DNA from: Lepidodermella squamata
Taxonomy: Eukaryota; Gastrotricha
Reading direction: 5' to 3'
Length of the DNA stretch: 64,000 bases
NCBI GenBank assembly: GCA_047495785.1
Contig: JBLDXI010000038.1
Coordinates: 620,001-684,000 of the forward strand
How positions within the stretch are numbered: position 1 is the first letter of the stretch; each line of letters starts with the position of its first letter. The notes under the pieces are model-generated. The model was not told where the DNA came from, made no database searches, and worked only from the letters and a program-made list of their open reading frames with translations. Made by a program: the position numbers and the translations under genes. This document shows, piece after piece, positions 12,740-24,400 of this stretch.

Positions 12740-12967
12740 TCAAAATAATGTAGTTAGGGAAGAAGGATATATATGTAGCTTTAACGTCGTACGGTAACTG
12801 TAGGCGAGGGATAGTATTTTTGAAAGATGGGCAGAGCCGCTGGATTCGCAACGAATTATAGAATTGATTATGTCGCGTTTATCAGGTTTTATTTCGGCGT
12901 TATTAATATTATGTACAGGTGGCAAGTGGTTACATTCTAGATATAGGTGTGTTAGCAATTCGACAGA
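12740..12967 (-). pseudogene. C-terminal piece of an ORF split by the MULE (probable LINE tail)
   Basis: Minus-strand reading from the MULE target duplication to a stop at 12740, about 76 codons, including VELLTHLYLECNHLPP. The reading frame through the duplication equals that of the partner piece at 37474-38122. The H-x4-C in THLYLEC together with CIFC in the partner resembles the CCHC zinc-binding tail of non-LTR retrotransposon ORF2, though the C-to-H spacing is long. It could instead be an unknown host gene. Confidence 0.45.
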
Positions 12968-12975
12968 GTCCGAGA
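12968..12975. repeat. MULE target-site duplication, left (GTCCGAGA)
   Basis: Identical to 37474-37481. The 8-bp length is normal for Mutator-like elements. Confidence 0.75.
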
Positions 12976-13170
12976 GGACCCACATCTTTTCATCGGAACA
13001 ATAATAACTATCATCGTACTCTTTTCCATTAAACCATCGGAAATACAATTTTTCAGAAAATTTCGCATTAAACCATCGGAATCGAAAACATGCATTATTT
13101 CATCGTAACACACGATTATTTCATCGGAACACGCGATTAATTCAGCGGAAAAGGGGTTCTATAGGTTTAT
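12976..13170. repeat. MULE left terminal inverted repeat
   Basis: Repeated CATCGGAA and CATCGTAA motifs, several preceded by ATTAAAC or ATTATTT. The outer 70 nt align with the reverse complement of the right end near 37400-37473. Inner limits are approximate. Confidence 0.6.
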
Positions 13171-13204
13171 TGGTCATATTTCAAAATTGCTTTATTGATA
13201 ACAA

Positions 13205-14991
13205 ATGGAATTTTTGCGAAATTACGCCTCAGATGACGAGGCAGAAGTAGAAGCCGGTCAATTCTTTTTCGAATCCTATGAGGAGGATGAGGAAGACCCC
13301 GAAATCGTTGATGACGAGGATGATTTCGTCACCGAGAACCAGGCACCGGATGACGATGACTTCGATACCTTTGAAACCCTGCCGTACTCTATGTCGTTCG
13401 AAATGGCGAAAAATTACGTCAAGATGAACTACAAAGACATGTGGATCGATACCACGAAACGATCTAAAAACAAAATAACCTGCTACTACATTTGTAGCCG
13501 CCGCAAATCGGATGCGAAGGAATGCAAACGGAAAGGGACGTTAACCTGGGCTCCGGATATGGCCGCGTTTTCGTGCAGTGGGAAACACATCCATCCACCC
13601 GGCAAAGTTCGCATAACACCCGAAATTCGCAGCTACGTGGCTGACCACATCAACGACGCCCCGAAGTTTATCGCTCGCCAACTTCATGGGACTGGCATTA
13701 CGGACCGTCAAGTCTCAAACTTGAAACAGGTGATGAAGAGAAAGATTCAGGTATCAAGAGTCGGCCCTGCTGCCGTAGGCTCGTTCGGCACTGCAGAGCT
13801 TCGAGCTTGGTGCGAATCTCGCAGCGCCAGACCTGTCGGTGATAAGTCGCCTTATGTGATCAATTATGAAATCGACGAGCAGCCAGCGAAAAAAGGAGAA
13901 AAGCCTTTTGGACCGTGGTGATTTCTTGCAATTTTCTCCTCAATTTGCCAAGTGCTTTCAAATCGATGCGACCCACAAGGTCATCCAAGGAGGCCATAAA
14001 ATTTTCATTGGCGGTTCGTCAGATCGTAATCGAAAATTCCACCCGATCATTCTTGCTGTTGCCAGCAACGAAAACGGACGAGCCTACGAGGTGATTTTCA
14101 GAGGGCTGAAAAAATTTATGCCCCTGTACTTGTCAATCGCAGTCATGGCAGACGGCGATGGTTACATCACGACGGCTATTATCACGTGTTTCGGGCTTGA
14201 GATTATAAGGCTAATGTGTTACTTTCATATGAAGTTTAACTGCCGCAAATGGTTCGGAAGTAAGTGCTTTATTTGTTTTTCCGATGGTTTCAGATGGTTT
14301 ATTTGCTGTTACAGCGGGTAGAATAAAGCTTTGGTACGCGGTCCACGAATCACTTACTCTCGTTCAACTGGCGAAAGATTACGACGAGGTGATTTCCGAC
14401 GGTTTCAGACGATTATTAATTAATTTCTCTTTGCAGTTCCTAGTGTTATGGCTATTGACGAAGGATGAGCTTAGGGCTAGTCCTAATGCTGACGTCTACG
14501 AAGACTTCATCATTGATGATGAATCATCAAGTACTTTGAGCCAATATATATTTATGGTCCGCTGTCGTGTTGGTATGAAGGTGCCTCAGATTTTTGCGGA
14601 ACTAATAACGGAAACGAATCGCTTAATAATCGGCTAAAGGCTGAAGAAACCGATAGGACTGTCCATGCCCTCACTGCCTTTCTCTCGAAAACCGACGACG
14701 TGATCAATCACTGGGTTTTGGATTCGGTTCCTTTCGCCACCACACCAAGCATATCTGATCGACTCTACAAGGAAGGCTACCAGCTTCACACAAGATTCAA
14801 CAGCTGCTTCGAAAAAGTTTCGGATTCGTCCTGGCTTGTGGTCAAATCTGGGTGGCAAGTTGATGAATCGGTTAGTGAGGCGCGAGCTACGGGTGAATGG
14901 AGTAGTCTAGCTCAATTCGAGTGTGCCTTGGATTTTTGTTGCCTAACCTACGTCCAAGGATCCGAAGTCCGATGCACATGCAGAATCGGGT
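13205..14991 (+). pseudogene. MULE transposase, N-terminal and catalytic part
   Basis: ATG at 13205 opens an acidic N-terminus followed by a FLYWCH/WRKY-like zinc-binding region (CYYICSRRKSDAKECKRKG, then FSCSGKHIHPPG). The RNase H-like core begins FQIDATHKV (first Asp) and MADGDGYITTAI (second Asp), with the typical CYFH, then WYEGAS and TNNGNESLNNRLK. The reading frame jumps near 13900 in an A-rich stretch and again near 14525, so this copy is broken. Candidate small introns lie at 14260-14293 and about 14388-14440. The coding sequence stops at the Polinton insertion inside the SWIM zinc finger, just after CTC. MULE transposases cut and paste their element through the terminal inverted repeats. 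Confidence 0.85.
14986..14991. repeat. Polinton target-site duplication, left (TCGGGT)
   Basis: Identical to 36651-36656. Six base pairs is the standard Polinton/Maverick duplication length. Confidence 0.92.
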
Positions 14992-15203
14992 AGCAGATAG
15001 GAATTGCCGGAGCTAAGCCACTTGACGGCTTACGCCCTTTTTGGCAATTCGAGCCTGACCATGGAAATTGACAAAACATTTCAAGGACGTTTTGATTAAA
15101 TATTTAGTGTGTTTGAAATTACTTGGAAGATGAGCTATGGTAATTGCGCGTCCGTGGATGAGGAAACAATTTCAGTGTAATGGGGGAGTATTCGATGCCC
15201 AAT
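14992..15203 (+). repeat. Polinton left terminal inverted repeat
   Basis: Matches the reverse complement of 36439-36650. The outermost 80 nt are essentially identical; inward the two copies drift (substitutions and small differences) and lose similarity after a GGGGGAGTATT block. Confidence 0.92.
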
Positions 15204-15694
15204 CAGTGGAAATGAGTTGAGCTGATTTCCATTTCCGATGAATTAACTGCCCATTATTATTAAAAGCTGAAGCATTTTGTCTCGGTTTCAAGAATTTAAT
15301 GTTACCATGAGAACAACACAGGTAATAAAGGAGCAAAAGTTTCTTTTAACCCATTCCATTTTATTTTAAACCCACAACCAAAAACAAACATTAATATCAT
15401 ATATCAATTAATAATTAATATCATATTTTCATTGAGGCAGAAAGCAATGTATCGAGTCGGATGCATCATCTATTATCACACTCGGCGCATTCATAGTCTA
15501 TTATCAATCAGAGATCGAAAACTGAAGATATTAGGTCGAAAAAGAAAGTTGTTCATGGGTGAACGAGCCTTGACTCATTTCGCATCATATATTATTAACA
15601 CATATGTTATACAGAGGCACGAAAACGGCGAGAGAATGAAACAATGAGAGTGATGGAAAGGTCAACATTTCATTATTCTTGATTTATCTATGTG
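15204..15694. other. Polinton subterminal region, no gene recognised
   Basis: AT-rich sequence. A frame at 15432-15647 has no recognisable character. The region is also the 3' flank of the minus-strand gene ending at 15695. Confidence 0.5.
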
Positions 15695-16525
15695 TTACTT
15701 ATCATCATAGGGAGGTAAATTTGAATATTTTTCTTCAAATTTATCAACTAAAGATAATACTCTATTTTGCAATCGCATAATTTCATTTAGAGGTATGTTA
15801 CAGAAAAGAAGACGAGGATATGCTTTGAATCCAACATAAAATTTGATTATCTTACCTATATATGGCTTCGAGAACTTAGTTTTATTGCTTAGATATGGTA
15901 AGAAACCATGGGAAGATTTTCGAATTTTTTCATACAAAGTTTTAGCGCGATAAAAGATCTTTCCTATCTCATATGTTCTAACAAGCATTTCCGACGCAGT
16001 ATTTTTAAACGCAGATATTATAGGCTCTGCAAAACTGAAAAGATCTTTCAAATTATCTAAACCTTCAAGATCACGCTGAGTTATGGGATCTACATGGGTT
16101 TCTCTACAAATGTCCGAAAATAGGTAATCGATTACTTCATCATCTGTAAGGATAGGTCGTTTCTCTCCAGTCACCGTCTAAAAATTAAGAAAAAACCCAT
16201 TTAATCAAACGGGTGAAAAGTCAAATTGCGCGTACTAACCTCAGCTACTGTCTCCTCATCCACTTGATCATCTTCCAATTCTTGACCAGCTCTCTGAGTA
16301 GCATGATTAAAGGGCTGGATCTTGAGTGGAGGCAGCGCATCAATATACTGCGTGATCTTGCTCAAACCCCCGCTTTCGCATTCGTCTGTTACCTTCGGTA
16401 GGCTAAAGAATGAAAATAAAAAGAAGTTAAGAACATCAAATGCGGAAGAATCAAAAGAAATCATACCGATGATTTATATAATTTTTAACTTCTGTAAGAA
16501 CTTGCTGATATATATCGACGTCCAT
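15695..16525 (-). CDS. Polinton protein, possible helix-turn-helix DNA binder
   Basis: Three minus-strand exons can be traced: ATG at 16525 (MDVDIYQQVLTEVKNYI) to about 16465, then about 16403-16237, then 16178-15695. The joining GT-AG introns are about 60 nt and keep the frame. The N-terminus is acidic. The last 100 residues (YEIGKIFYRAKTLYEKI, SKPYIGKIIKFYVGFKAYP) resemble the winged or HTH DUF3102-type domains of viral regulators, which is a weak inference. An upstream ATG at 16619, directly after TCTAG, opens a separate 28-codon frame and could be an additional exon or uORF. Position beside the array makes it a candidate binder of the palindromic repeats. Confidence 0.55.
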
Positions 16526-17886
16526 ATTAAATATATCAAATCTTTCTATTAACTTCTTCGACGTCATCGTCAGACGGCTTCGGAAAAAACAGCGTTCTCG
16601 TGAACCCTTCACGATCCATCTAGAAAAAGGAAATTATCAGAGGTTAGCAGATTAAAAAGGTAAGAAAGCATGTCGCTAACAAATTCAGCCAGATTCATGG
16701 TAATCAAAACATCTGAGGAAGTGAGTAATGGAAGAAAGCTAAAAATCAACTCGAGCTAGCTGTAAGAGATGCCAAGACCTTGAAAAACATAGTCGCTAGT
16801 GCTAGACTAGCAAAAGCCTAAACTGTTCGTGCATATACATGACAAGTTGAAGCTTCAAGGACATCATACTAAATTTAGGAGGAGACAAACCAGCCAACCC
16901 GTATTGCAAGCCGCATATAACAAGCCGGCGCAGCCATCCTCACAGAAAGTCAAAATTGATCCACAACTAAAATGAGCCAAGTATTCGATAGCACTTCTCC
17001 CTTTCAACGTATCGGTAAGCGTGAAACAAGTGCGAAATACTCAAAAGATTAAGATTACCCGAACTGAGCAGTAACCTATAGGTAGAAAAGTTGTAAAGCG
17101 CGAGCACTCATCGAAAACGCCCGTTGAGCAGTAACAAATCTGAACTTTGAACGAAACATGGAGAAGTGTGAAGGAAAATAATTGTTAAACTGAAACAATA
17201 ATTACTGACAATAAAATAAAATACAAGAATATTTTTATTATTAATTTGAATAAATTAAATCAAGTTTTAGCCGCATGCTTTACATAAATTTCATCACCTG
17301 GGACGTTGTAAAAACCTGACAACATCTAAGGATTAAATGTAAGCTACCATGAGAATTTTAACCGCATGGACCACTTAAAATCCATGTAGACATTACTATA
17401 AATTCATATCTATAATGCAGGGCTTCTGAAAAAGAGGGTCGCGTAATGGGGACCCTCTTTTTCAGTAGGTCGTCTAATATGCTGGGGGACGCGGGGTTCG
17501 CAAGTGACATTCATAGAATAGTAAATTACCTTTTATTAAGACCATATTTTGTAAGAAAATCTTCAGATAGATCGTTAGCACAAGCTCGCTATCCATTATA
17601 TTCCGCTGAAAACTAGTTGAAGATTCACTTGAAAGCTTGGTTCATGAGACGGTTCGAGATATTTTAAGAGAAATGAAATTGATTTGATGTATTTTTATAC
17701 CATGGGCAGCAGAGCCGAAATTAATATCATCTTCTACTATAGTGTGAAACGATAAATATCAAGTAAATATTAAGTGTAATGTCTTAGAGGGAATTTTTGG
17801 GTCGGCAAGGGTTAGGTGCTGAGACCCACGCGTTTAAAAAATAATCCGCCGAACACCATGAAGTGAGACGAACGCATGTATAAATT
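16526..17886. other. Polinton spacer with short ORFs and one perfect hairpin
   Basis: No convincing gene. On the plus strand, short frames appear at 16671-16819 (possible 50-nt intron) and about 16821-16975, the latter encoding a basic tail (FRRRQTSQPVLQAAYNKPAQ). They could be a decayed small basic virion protein. A second short frame begins at 16971 (MSQVFDSTSPFQRIGK). Confidence 0.4.
17426..17465. repeat. Perfect 15-bp stem hairpin
   Basis: 17426-17440 is the exact reverse complement of 17451-17465, with a 10-nt loop. The stem ends in a run of five T on the plus strand. It lies alone in noncoding DNA 450 bp before the array and could form a structured RNA or cruciform. Confidence 0.75.
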
Positions 17887-17965
17887 GGGCCTCGCCCACT
17901 GGCATAGTGGTTAAGACACTACGCAGTGTTGTTTTGGGGTGCGGGTTCGATCCCCACCCGCTGCA
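17887..17965 (+). ncRNA. tRNA-like unit 1 with Pol III A and B boxes
   Basis: TGGCATAGTGG at 17900-17910 fits the A box (TRGYNNANNNG) and GTTCGATCC at 17945-17953 fits the B box (GWTCRANNC). The end folds as a T-arm-like stem (GGGTG...CACCC around TTCGAT). The acceptor arms do not pair, so it is not a normal tRNA gene. T-runs 30-55 nt downstream could end a Pol III transcript. It differs from copies 2-4 at the ACTAC/ATTGC positions. Confidence 0.7.
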
Positions 17966-18011
17966 AAATAAATTTAGCTTTCTGTTTTCTATATTTTCAT
18001 TTTCATTTAGA

Positions 18012-19077
18012 AAGTCGCTCCTGCATGAGCGAGTTATGACTCACCACCTACAAGACAACCCTCACAAAACCTCAAAATTAAGAAAGTCGCTCCTGCATGA
18101 GCGAGTTATGACTCACCACCTACAAGACAACCCTCACAAAACCTCAAAATTAAGAAAGTCGCTCCTGCATGAGCGAGTTATGATTCATCATTCACGACAG
18201 CTTCCTTAAAGAATCTGGAACCAAGATCCGAAAAGTCGCTCCTGCATGAGCGAGTTATGACTCACCACCTACAAGACAACCCTCACAAAACCTCAAAATT
18301 AAGAAAGTCGCTCCTGCATGAGCGAGTTATGACTCACCACCTACAAGACAACCCTCACAAAACCTCAAAATTAAGAAAGTCGCTCCTGCATGAGCGAGTT
18401 ATGATTCATCATTCACGACAGCTTCCTTAAAGAATCTGGAACCAAGTTCCGAAAAGTCGCTCCTGCATGAGCGAGTTATGACTCACCACCTACAAGACAA
18501 CCCTCACAAAACCTCAAAATTAAGAAAGTCGCTCCTGCATGAGCGAGTTATGATTCATCATTCACGACAGCTTCCTTAAAGAATCTGGAACCAAGATCCG
18601 AAAAGTCGCTCCTGCATGAGCGAGTTATGACTCACCACCTACAAGACAACCCTCACAAAACCTCAAAATTAAGAAAGTCGCTCCTGCATGAGCGAGTTAT
18701 GATTCATCATTCACGACAGCTTCCTTAAAGAATCTGGAACCAAGTTCCGAAAAGTCGCTCCTGCATGAGCGAGTTATGACTCACCACCTACAAGACAACC
18801 CTCACAAAACCTCAAAATTAAGAAAGTCGCTCCTGCATGAGCGAGTTATGATTCATCATTCACGACAGCTTCCTTAAAGAATCTGGAACCAAGTTCCGAA
18901 AAGTCGCTCCTGCATGAGCGAGTTATGACTCACCACCTACAAGACAACCCTCACAAAACCTCAAAATTAAGAAAGTCGCTCCTGCATGAGCGAGTTATGA
19001 TTCATCATTCACGACAGCTTCCTTAAAGAATCTGGAACTAAGATCCGAAAAGTCGCTCCTGCATGAGCGAGTTATGA
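18012..19077 (+). repeat. Palindrome array block 1 (15 repeats)
   Basis: Fifteen copies of a 28-nt repeat starting AAGTCGCTCCTGCATGAGCG. Copies are spaced 72 or 77 bp apart by two alternating spacer types (CTCACCACCTACAAGACAAC... and TTCATCATTCACGACAGC...). The core TCGCTCCTGCATGAGCGA is an 18-bp dyad with only one symmetric pair mismatched. The repeats are almost identical, the spacers nearly so. Confidence 0.93.
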
Positions 19078-19134
19078 CTCACCATAAAATCCTTCAAATA
19101 ACACAATGAGCAGGAACTAATACATGTATTAATT

Positions 19135-19213
19135 GGGCCTCGCCCACTGGCATAGTGGTTAAGACATTGCGCAGTGTTGTTTTGGGGTGCGGGTTCGATC
19201 CCCACCCGCTGCA
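19135..19213 (+). ncRNA. tRNA-like unit 2
   Basis: Same 79-nt unit with intact A and B boxes, followed by the same T-rich leader. The substituted arm (ACATTGCGCAGTG) still pairs as a short stem. Confidence 0.7.
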
Positions 19214-19259
19214 AAATAAATTTAGCTTTCTGTTTTCTATATTTTCATTTTCATTAAGA

Positions 19260-20474
19260 AAGTCGCTCCTGCATGAGCGAGTTATGACTCACCACCTACA
19301 AGACAACCCTCACAAAACCTCAAAATTAAGAAAGTCGCTCCTGCATGAGCGAGTTATGACTCATCATTCTCGACAGCTTCCTTAAAGAATCTGGAACCAA
19401 GATCCGAAAAGTCGCTCCTGCATGAGCGAGTTATGACTCACCACCTACAAGACAACCCTCACAAAACCTCAAAATTAAGAAAGTCGCTCCTGCATGAGCG
19501 AGTTATGACTCACCACCTACAAGACAACCCTCACAAAACCTCAAAATTAAGAAAGTCGCTCCTGCATGAGCGAGTTATGATTCATCATTCACGACAGCTT
19601 CCTTAAAGAATCTGGAACCAAGATCCGAAAAGTCGCTCCTGCATGAGCGAGTTATGACTCACCACCTACAAGACAACCCTCACAAAACCTCAAAATTAAG
19701 AAAGTCGCTCCTGCATGAGCGAGTTATGACTCACCACCTACAAGACAACCCTCACAAAACCTCAAAATTAAGAAAGTCGCTCCTGCATGAGCGAGTTATG
19801 ATTCATCATTCACGACAGCTTCCTTAAAGAATCTGGAACCAAGTTCCGAAAAGTCGCTCCTGCATGAGCGAGTTATGACTCACCACCTACAAGACAACCC
19901 TCACAAAACCTCAAAATTAAGAAAGTCGCTCCTGCATGAGCGAGTTATGATTCATCATTCACGACAGCTTCCTTAAAGAATCTGGAACCAAGATCCGAAA
20001 AGTCGCTCCTGCATGAGCGAGTTATGACTCACCACCTACAAGACAACCCTCACAAAACCTCAAAATTAAGAAAGTCGCTCCTGCATGAGCGAGTTATGAT
20101 TCATCATTCACGACAGCTTCCTTAAAGAATCTGGAACCAAGTTCCGAAAAGTCGCTCCTGCATGAGCGAGTTATGACTCACCACCTACAAGACAACCCTC
20201 ACAAAACCTCAAAATTAAGAAAGTCGCTCCTGCATGAGCGAGTTATGATTCATCATTCACGACAGCTTCCTTAAAGAATCTGGAACCAAGTTCCGAAAAG
20301 TCGCTCCTGCATGAGCGAGTTATGACTCACCACCTACAAGACAACCCTCACAAAACCTCAAAATTAAGAAAGTCGCTCCTGCATGAGCGAGTTATGATTC
20401 ATCATTCACGACAGCTTCCTTAAAGAATCTGGAACTAAGATCCGAAAAGTCGCTCCTGCATGAGCGAGTTATGA
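19260..20474 (+). repeat. Palindrome array block 2 (17 repeats)
   Basis: Seventeen copies with the same 72/77-bp spacing pattern. Long stretches duplicate block 1, including the terminal spacer CTCACCATAAAATCCTTC, so blocks expanded by segmental duplication. Confidence 0.93.
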
Positions 20475-20531
20475 CTCACCATAAAATCCTTCAAATAACA
20501 CAATGAGCAGGAACTAATACATGTATTAATT

Positions 20532-20610
20532 GGGCCTCGCCCACTGGCATAGTGGTTAAGACATTGCGCAGTGTTGTTTTGGGGTGCGGGTTCGATCCCC
20601 ACCCGCTGCA
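20532..20610 (+). ncRNA. tRNA-like unit 3
   Basis: Identical in sequence to unit 2 as far as I can read; A and B boxes intact. Confidence 0.7.
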
Positions 20611-20656
20611 AAATAAATTTAGCTTTCTGTTTTCTATATTTTCATTTTCATTAAGA

Positions 20657-20905
20657 AAGTCGCTCCTGCATGAGCGAGTTATGACTCACCACCTACAAGA
20701 CAACCCTCACAAAACCTCAAAATTAAGAAAGTCGCTCCTGCATGAGCGAGTTATGACTCATCATTCTCGACAGCTTCCTTAAAGAATCTGGAACCAAGAT
20801 CCGAAAAGTCGCTCCTGCATGAGCGAGTTATGACTCACCACCTACAAGACAACCCTCACAAAACCTCAAAATTAAGAAAGTCGCTCCTGCATGAGCGAGT
20901 TATGA
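20657..20905 (+). repeat. Palindrome array block 3 (4 repeats)
   Basis: Four repeats between tRNA-like units 3 and 4, ending with the same terminal spacer as blocks 1 and 2. Confidence 0.9.
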
Positions 20906-20962
20906 CTCACCATAAAATCCTTCAAATAACACAATGAGCAGGAACTAATACATGTATTAATT

Positions 20963-21041
20963 GGGCCTCGCCCACTGGCATAGTGGTTAAGACATTGCGC
21001 AGTGTTGTTTTGAGGTGCGGGTTCGATCCCCACCCGCTGCA
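20963..21041 (+). ncRNA. tRNA-like unit 4
   Basis: As units 2 and 3 but with one G-to-A change (TTTTGAGGTGC). A and B boxes intact. Confidence 0.7.
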
Positions 21042-21087
21042 AAATAAATTTAGCTTTCTGTTTTCTATATTTTCATTTTCATTAAGA

Positions 21088-21413
21088 AAGTCGCTCCTGC
21101 ATGAGCGAGTTATGACTCACCACCTACAAGACAACCCTCACAAAACCTCAAAATTAAGAAAGTCGCTCCTGCATGAGCGAGTTATGACTCATCATTCTCG
21201 ACAGCTTCCTTAAAGAATCTGGAACCAAGTTCCGAAAAGTCGCTCCTGCATGAGCGAGTTATGATTCATCATTCTCGACAGCTTCCTTAAAGAATCTGGA
21301 ACCAAGTTCCGAAAAGTCGCTCCTGCATGAGCGAGTTATGACTCACCACCTACAAGACAACCCTCACAAAACCTCAAAATTAAGAAAGTCGCTCCTGCAT
21401 GAGCGAGTTATGA
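21088..21413 (+). repeat. Palindrome array block 4 (5 repeats)
   Basis: Five repeats. The last is followed by a different spacer, and the array stops about 40 bp from the polymerase stop codon, which faces it from the other strand. Confidence 0.9.
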
Positions 21414-21454
21414 TTCATCACAAACTTCCGTTGCACAGCCTCAAAACGAAGGCG

Positions 21455-24400
21455 TCAATGTACACTTATCATACCATAATGGCCATGAGCAAGCGTTGTT
21501 ACACCATCATCACACACCCATCGTTTATCATCGTATGGGCACAGAGCGAGTTTTGTACTTTGCATAGTTACTAGCTTATGATTGAAGGATCGGATTTGAT
21601 TGAATGTAGCTTTTGTTAAGACATGTTTTAATACGCAATTTTTATAATTTTCAAATTGTATTTGCTTTTTTACGCAATGTTTAACGACACCCTTAGCTTT
21701 CTTTACCGATGTCTCCTTATGTAGTTCTGTATTTTCTCCAGTCGTTGAAATTACTTCAGATTTGAAGCTATAGGATTTCGATCTCAAGCCGACGAATTCA
21801 GTAATAGTAGAGAGTGTTATACCTCCCGCACTTTCGTCTTTGAACTTACCAATAACTTTCTTGTTAACGTTTGAATGTAATGGATGGTCCTTAGGGTAGT
21901 CGCTAAAGTCCATCACCTCTTTATAACTATCTATATCCTTATATATATCCTCAGCTTGGACATGATAACACAGCGAATCGGTGTCTGTGAATAACAGCTT
22001 TGCCTTGTCACCATATTTTTTCTTGATCACATTGTAATGAAAATCATACATCAACGTCTTCGATAATTCTAAAACGCTGAAACCTACGATAATCGGGCGA
22101 TCGAATTTAATAGATGTCTTAGCCATATTTACGCTGCACAAATCTTCAGCAATAACTTTGGCATCTTTGAAATTTGGCTTGTTTATCAGTTTTTGTAACT
22201 TTGTGGGCTGAGTAACGAGTCTGATGTCTACTCTTTTTCTAAGGTTCTCCATGGTCTTTCCAAAAACTGCATTATTCAACAGCTTGAAGAAATCTTTCTC
22301 AAAATCATTCCTAGCTTCACTTCTCTTTTTCGTATTGAAATCAATATAAGGTGCCAACCATTTCGATTGGCTGAAGCTTAGAACCTTATGAACCTTCTTT
22401 AAAATCAAACCATTCTCCAGAGCCTGCCTCAGATTTCGATAATGAATGACGTAGTTTGTCTTATCATTGAGATTTTGAGTCAGTTTTGTTATAGATGGCG
22501 GTTTTGATAAATTCAAATTCTGCATGACAGTTTGCATATACGGACTGGGTTCGCAAAATGTTTGTTCGGGACAAAATGGATAATCATTATGAATATCGTG
22601 TAAGGTATTAGGGTATTCTAAATCTACCATTAATATATATCCCATATCATCGTCATCACCTAAATTCAATATAAAATCTGTGGTATATTTATCTAAGTTC
22701 TTTTCCCATTTGTAACGACCTAATGGTAGTGCTTGCGACATGGCATAGCCATACAGATTATTTGCATCCAAGTATAAAATATACGAGTCCGGCTTTGAGC
22801 GATCATATTCAACCATGTATTTGTTATTCGCTCCAGCGTATCTATGAGTGATTATGCTGACCCCACCGCGAATTCCCTCCTCTACAAATGTTAACATATC
22901 TTCATTCTCCAATAGTTCAATTCGAACACCAGTTTTCTTCAACATAGCATCCCACGACAAACTTGGCGCTGTTAAATAATGAGCAGGATCCAATGTGTAA
23001 TACTTCATACACGTATCTCTGAAGCTCTCGAAACAGTCGGCTAAGAGTAAAACATCGGTTTTTAAATAAAGGCTATGATAGTCTTTGAATTTTCGACATT
23101 GAAATTCTTTATACACGCGTTTAGCATGTTCATAAGCTTCCTGTGATATTGGTACTCGCCCTGATTTCCCATCAATCGAACTCGAGTGGAGACTGGTAGA
23201 GAAATGTTCCATATCAGGCAGTGAAGGTTCCTCCAGTTTTTCAGGACCATCTATATATTCATACGGATAGAATCCCTTCTGCTTTATCAGGTCAAGTTGC
23301 AGATCTGTTAATCTTGGAAACTGGCTTTTCAGATGAGGGAACCCACCGTTCGATTTTTTCAAATTCTGTACCAAATCAGCTAAACTTACCGGCATGAAGT
23401 TGAGGCTGTCTATGAACCTCAATCGGCCAATGCTGAAAGAGATGTATTTCTCAGAACTATTTGCGATGGCTCCTATCTGTAACAAACGTTTCTTCACATG
23501 AGATTTCTGCTCCTTCGGCAATTGCTCCCATTCTGATATTCTTTTATTATTAATTTCTTCTATTACCTTTCCCGCTGCTTGTAAAATCAAATGTGCATCA
23601 AAACCTTTCAAATTATGAAATACTACTGGAATATTGATATTCCTGTAGCTGTATTTCAAATTGCAGAAACTATGAGCTGCGCCTCTGTAATAGCCTGTCA
23701 AATGATCATGATCTCTCACTTTTTTCCATTTTTCTGACTCATCTGCAAAAGCTCCTTTACAAATATGGCATTGTGAAGCTTTGTTATATTCTGTTTTTTG
23801 CTGCCCTGTCAGCGTCATTGCTTTATTAGTATTCCTCAAATACGAAGTCAAGAAGGATTCCTGTTTCATCAGATATTTAAGAAATTCTTCAGTGCATTTC
23901 TCGCCCTCGAATGTTTTATACCTCGAGTTAATGCCCTCGACATCACTTGAAAGGTAAACACCGAAAGAGTTCGCTTCATGTTTTTGATAAATAGTGGAGC
24001 TGGCACCCTTTTTCTGATTGGTCTTCACGAGAAAACTCTCTGCGTCGCAATAAAATGCAAAAGGGATTTTCAACTGCTTGGCGTAATTTTTAAAAGTAAC
24101 CGATTCACCCTTAGGCATTTCAACTTTCACTTTTCCATCTTTCTCATTGCACTTCTTTTCATTGACATGATGCTGCCTGGATTCATCGCTATTAAAACCC
24201 TGAAAGCATCTGAAACACCAGAATCGCTTATGCTCATGCTTGTTAATTCCTGCCAACAGTGCACTAGGATTCTTGATCCAGCAGTAATGTGCTTGCTTGT
24301 TCTCAACAATTCTGAGAAGATTAACTTCTTCTAGGAATTTCTTGTCTGATACGTAAAACGGGAAGAGGACCTCCTTGTCGATTTTCCCGCATTCAATAAT

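Noticed and set aside
17426-17465. Bacterial intrinsic terminator
   Set aside because: The hairpin with a T run looks like one, but the context is a eukaryotic element.
17887-17965. Functional tRNA gene
   Set aside because: A and B boxes are good but the 5' and 3' acceptor arms do not pair and no canonical anticodon arm can be placed.
17907-18209. Repetitive ORFs (KSLLHERVMTHH...) through the array
   Set aside because: They arise because one repeat unit is 72 bp, a multiple of three, and they begin inside the tRNA-like unit. Other units of 77 bp break the frame. Not treated as genes.
18012-21413. CRISPR-like array of 28-nt partly palindromic repeats
   Set aside because: Spacers are not unique: only two types alternate, apart from block ends. 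There are no cas genes and the DNA is animal. It is a tandem repeat with an internal dyad.
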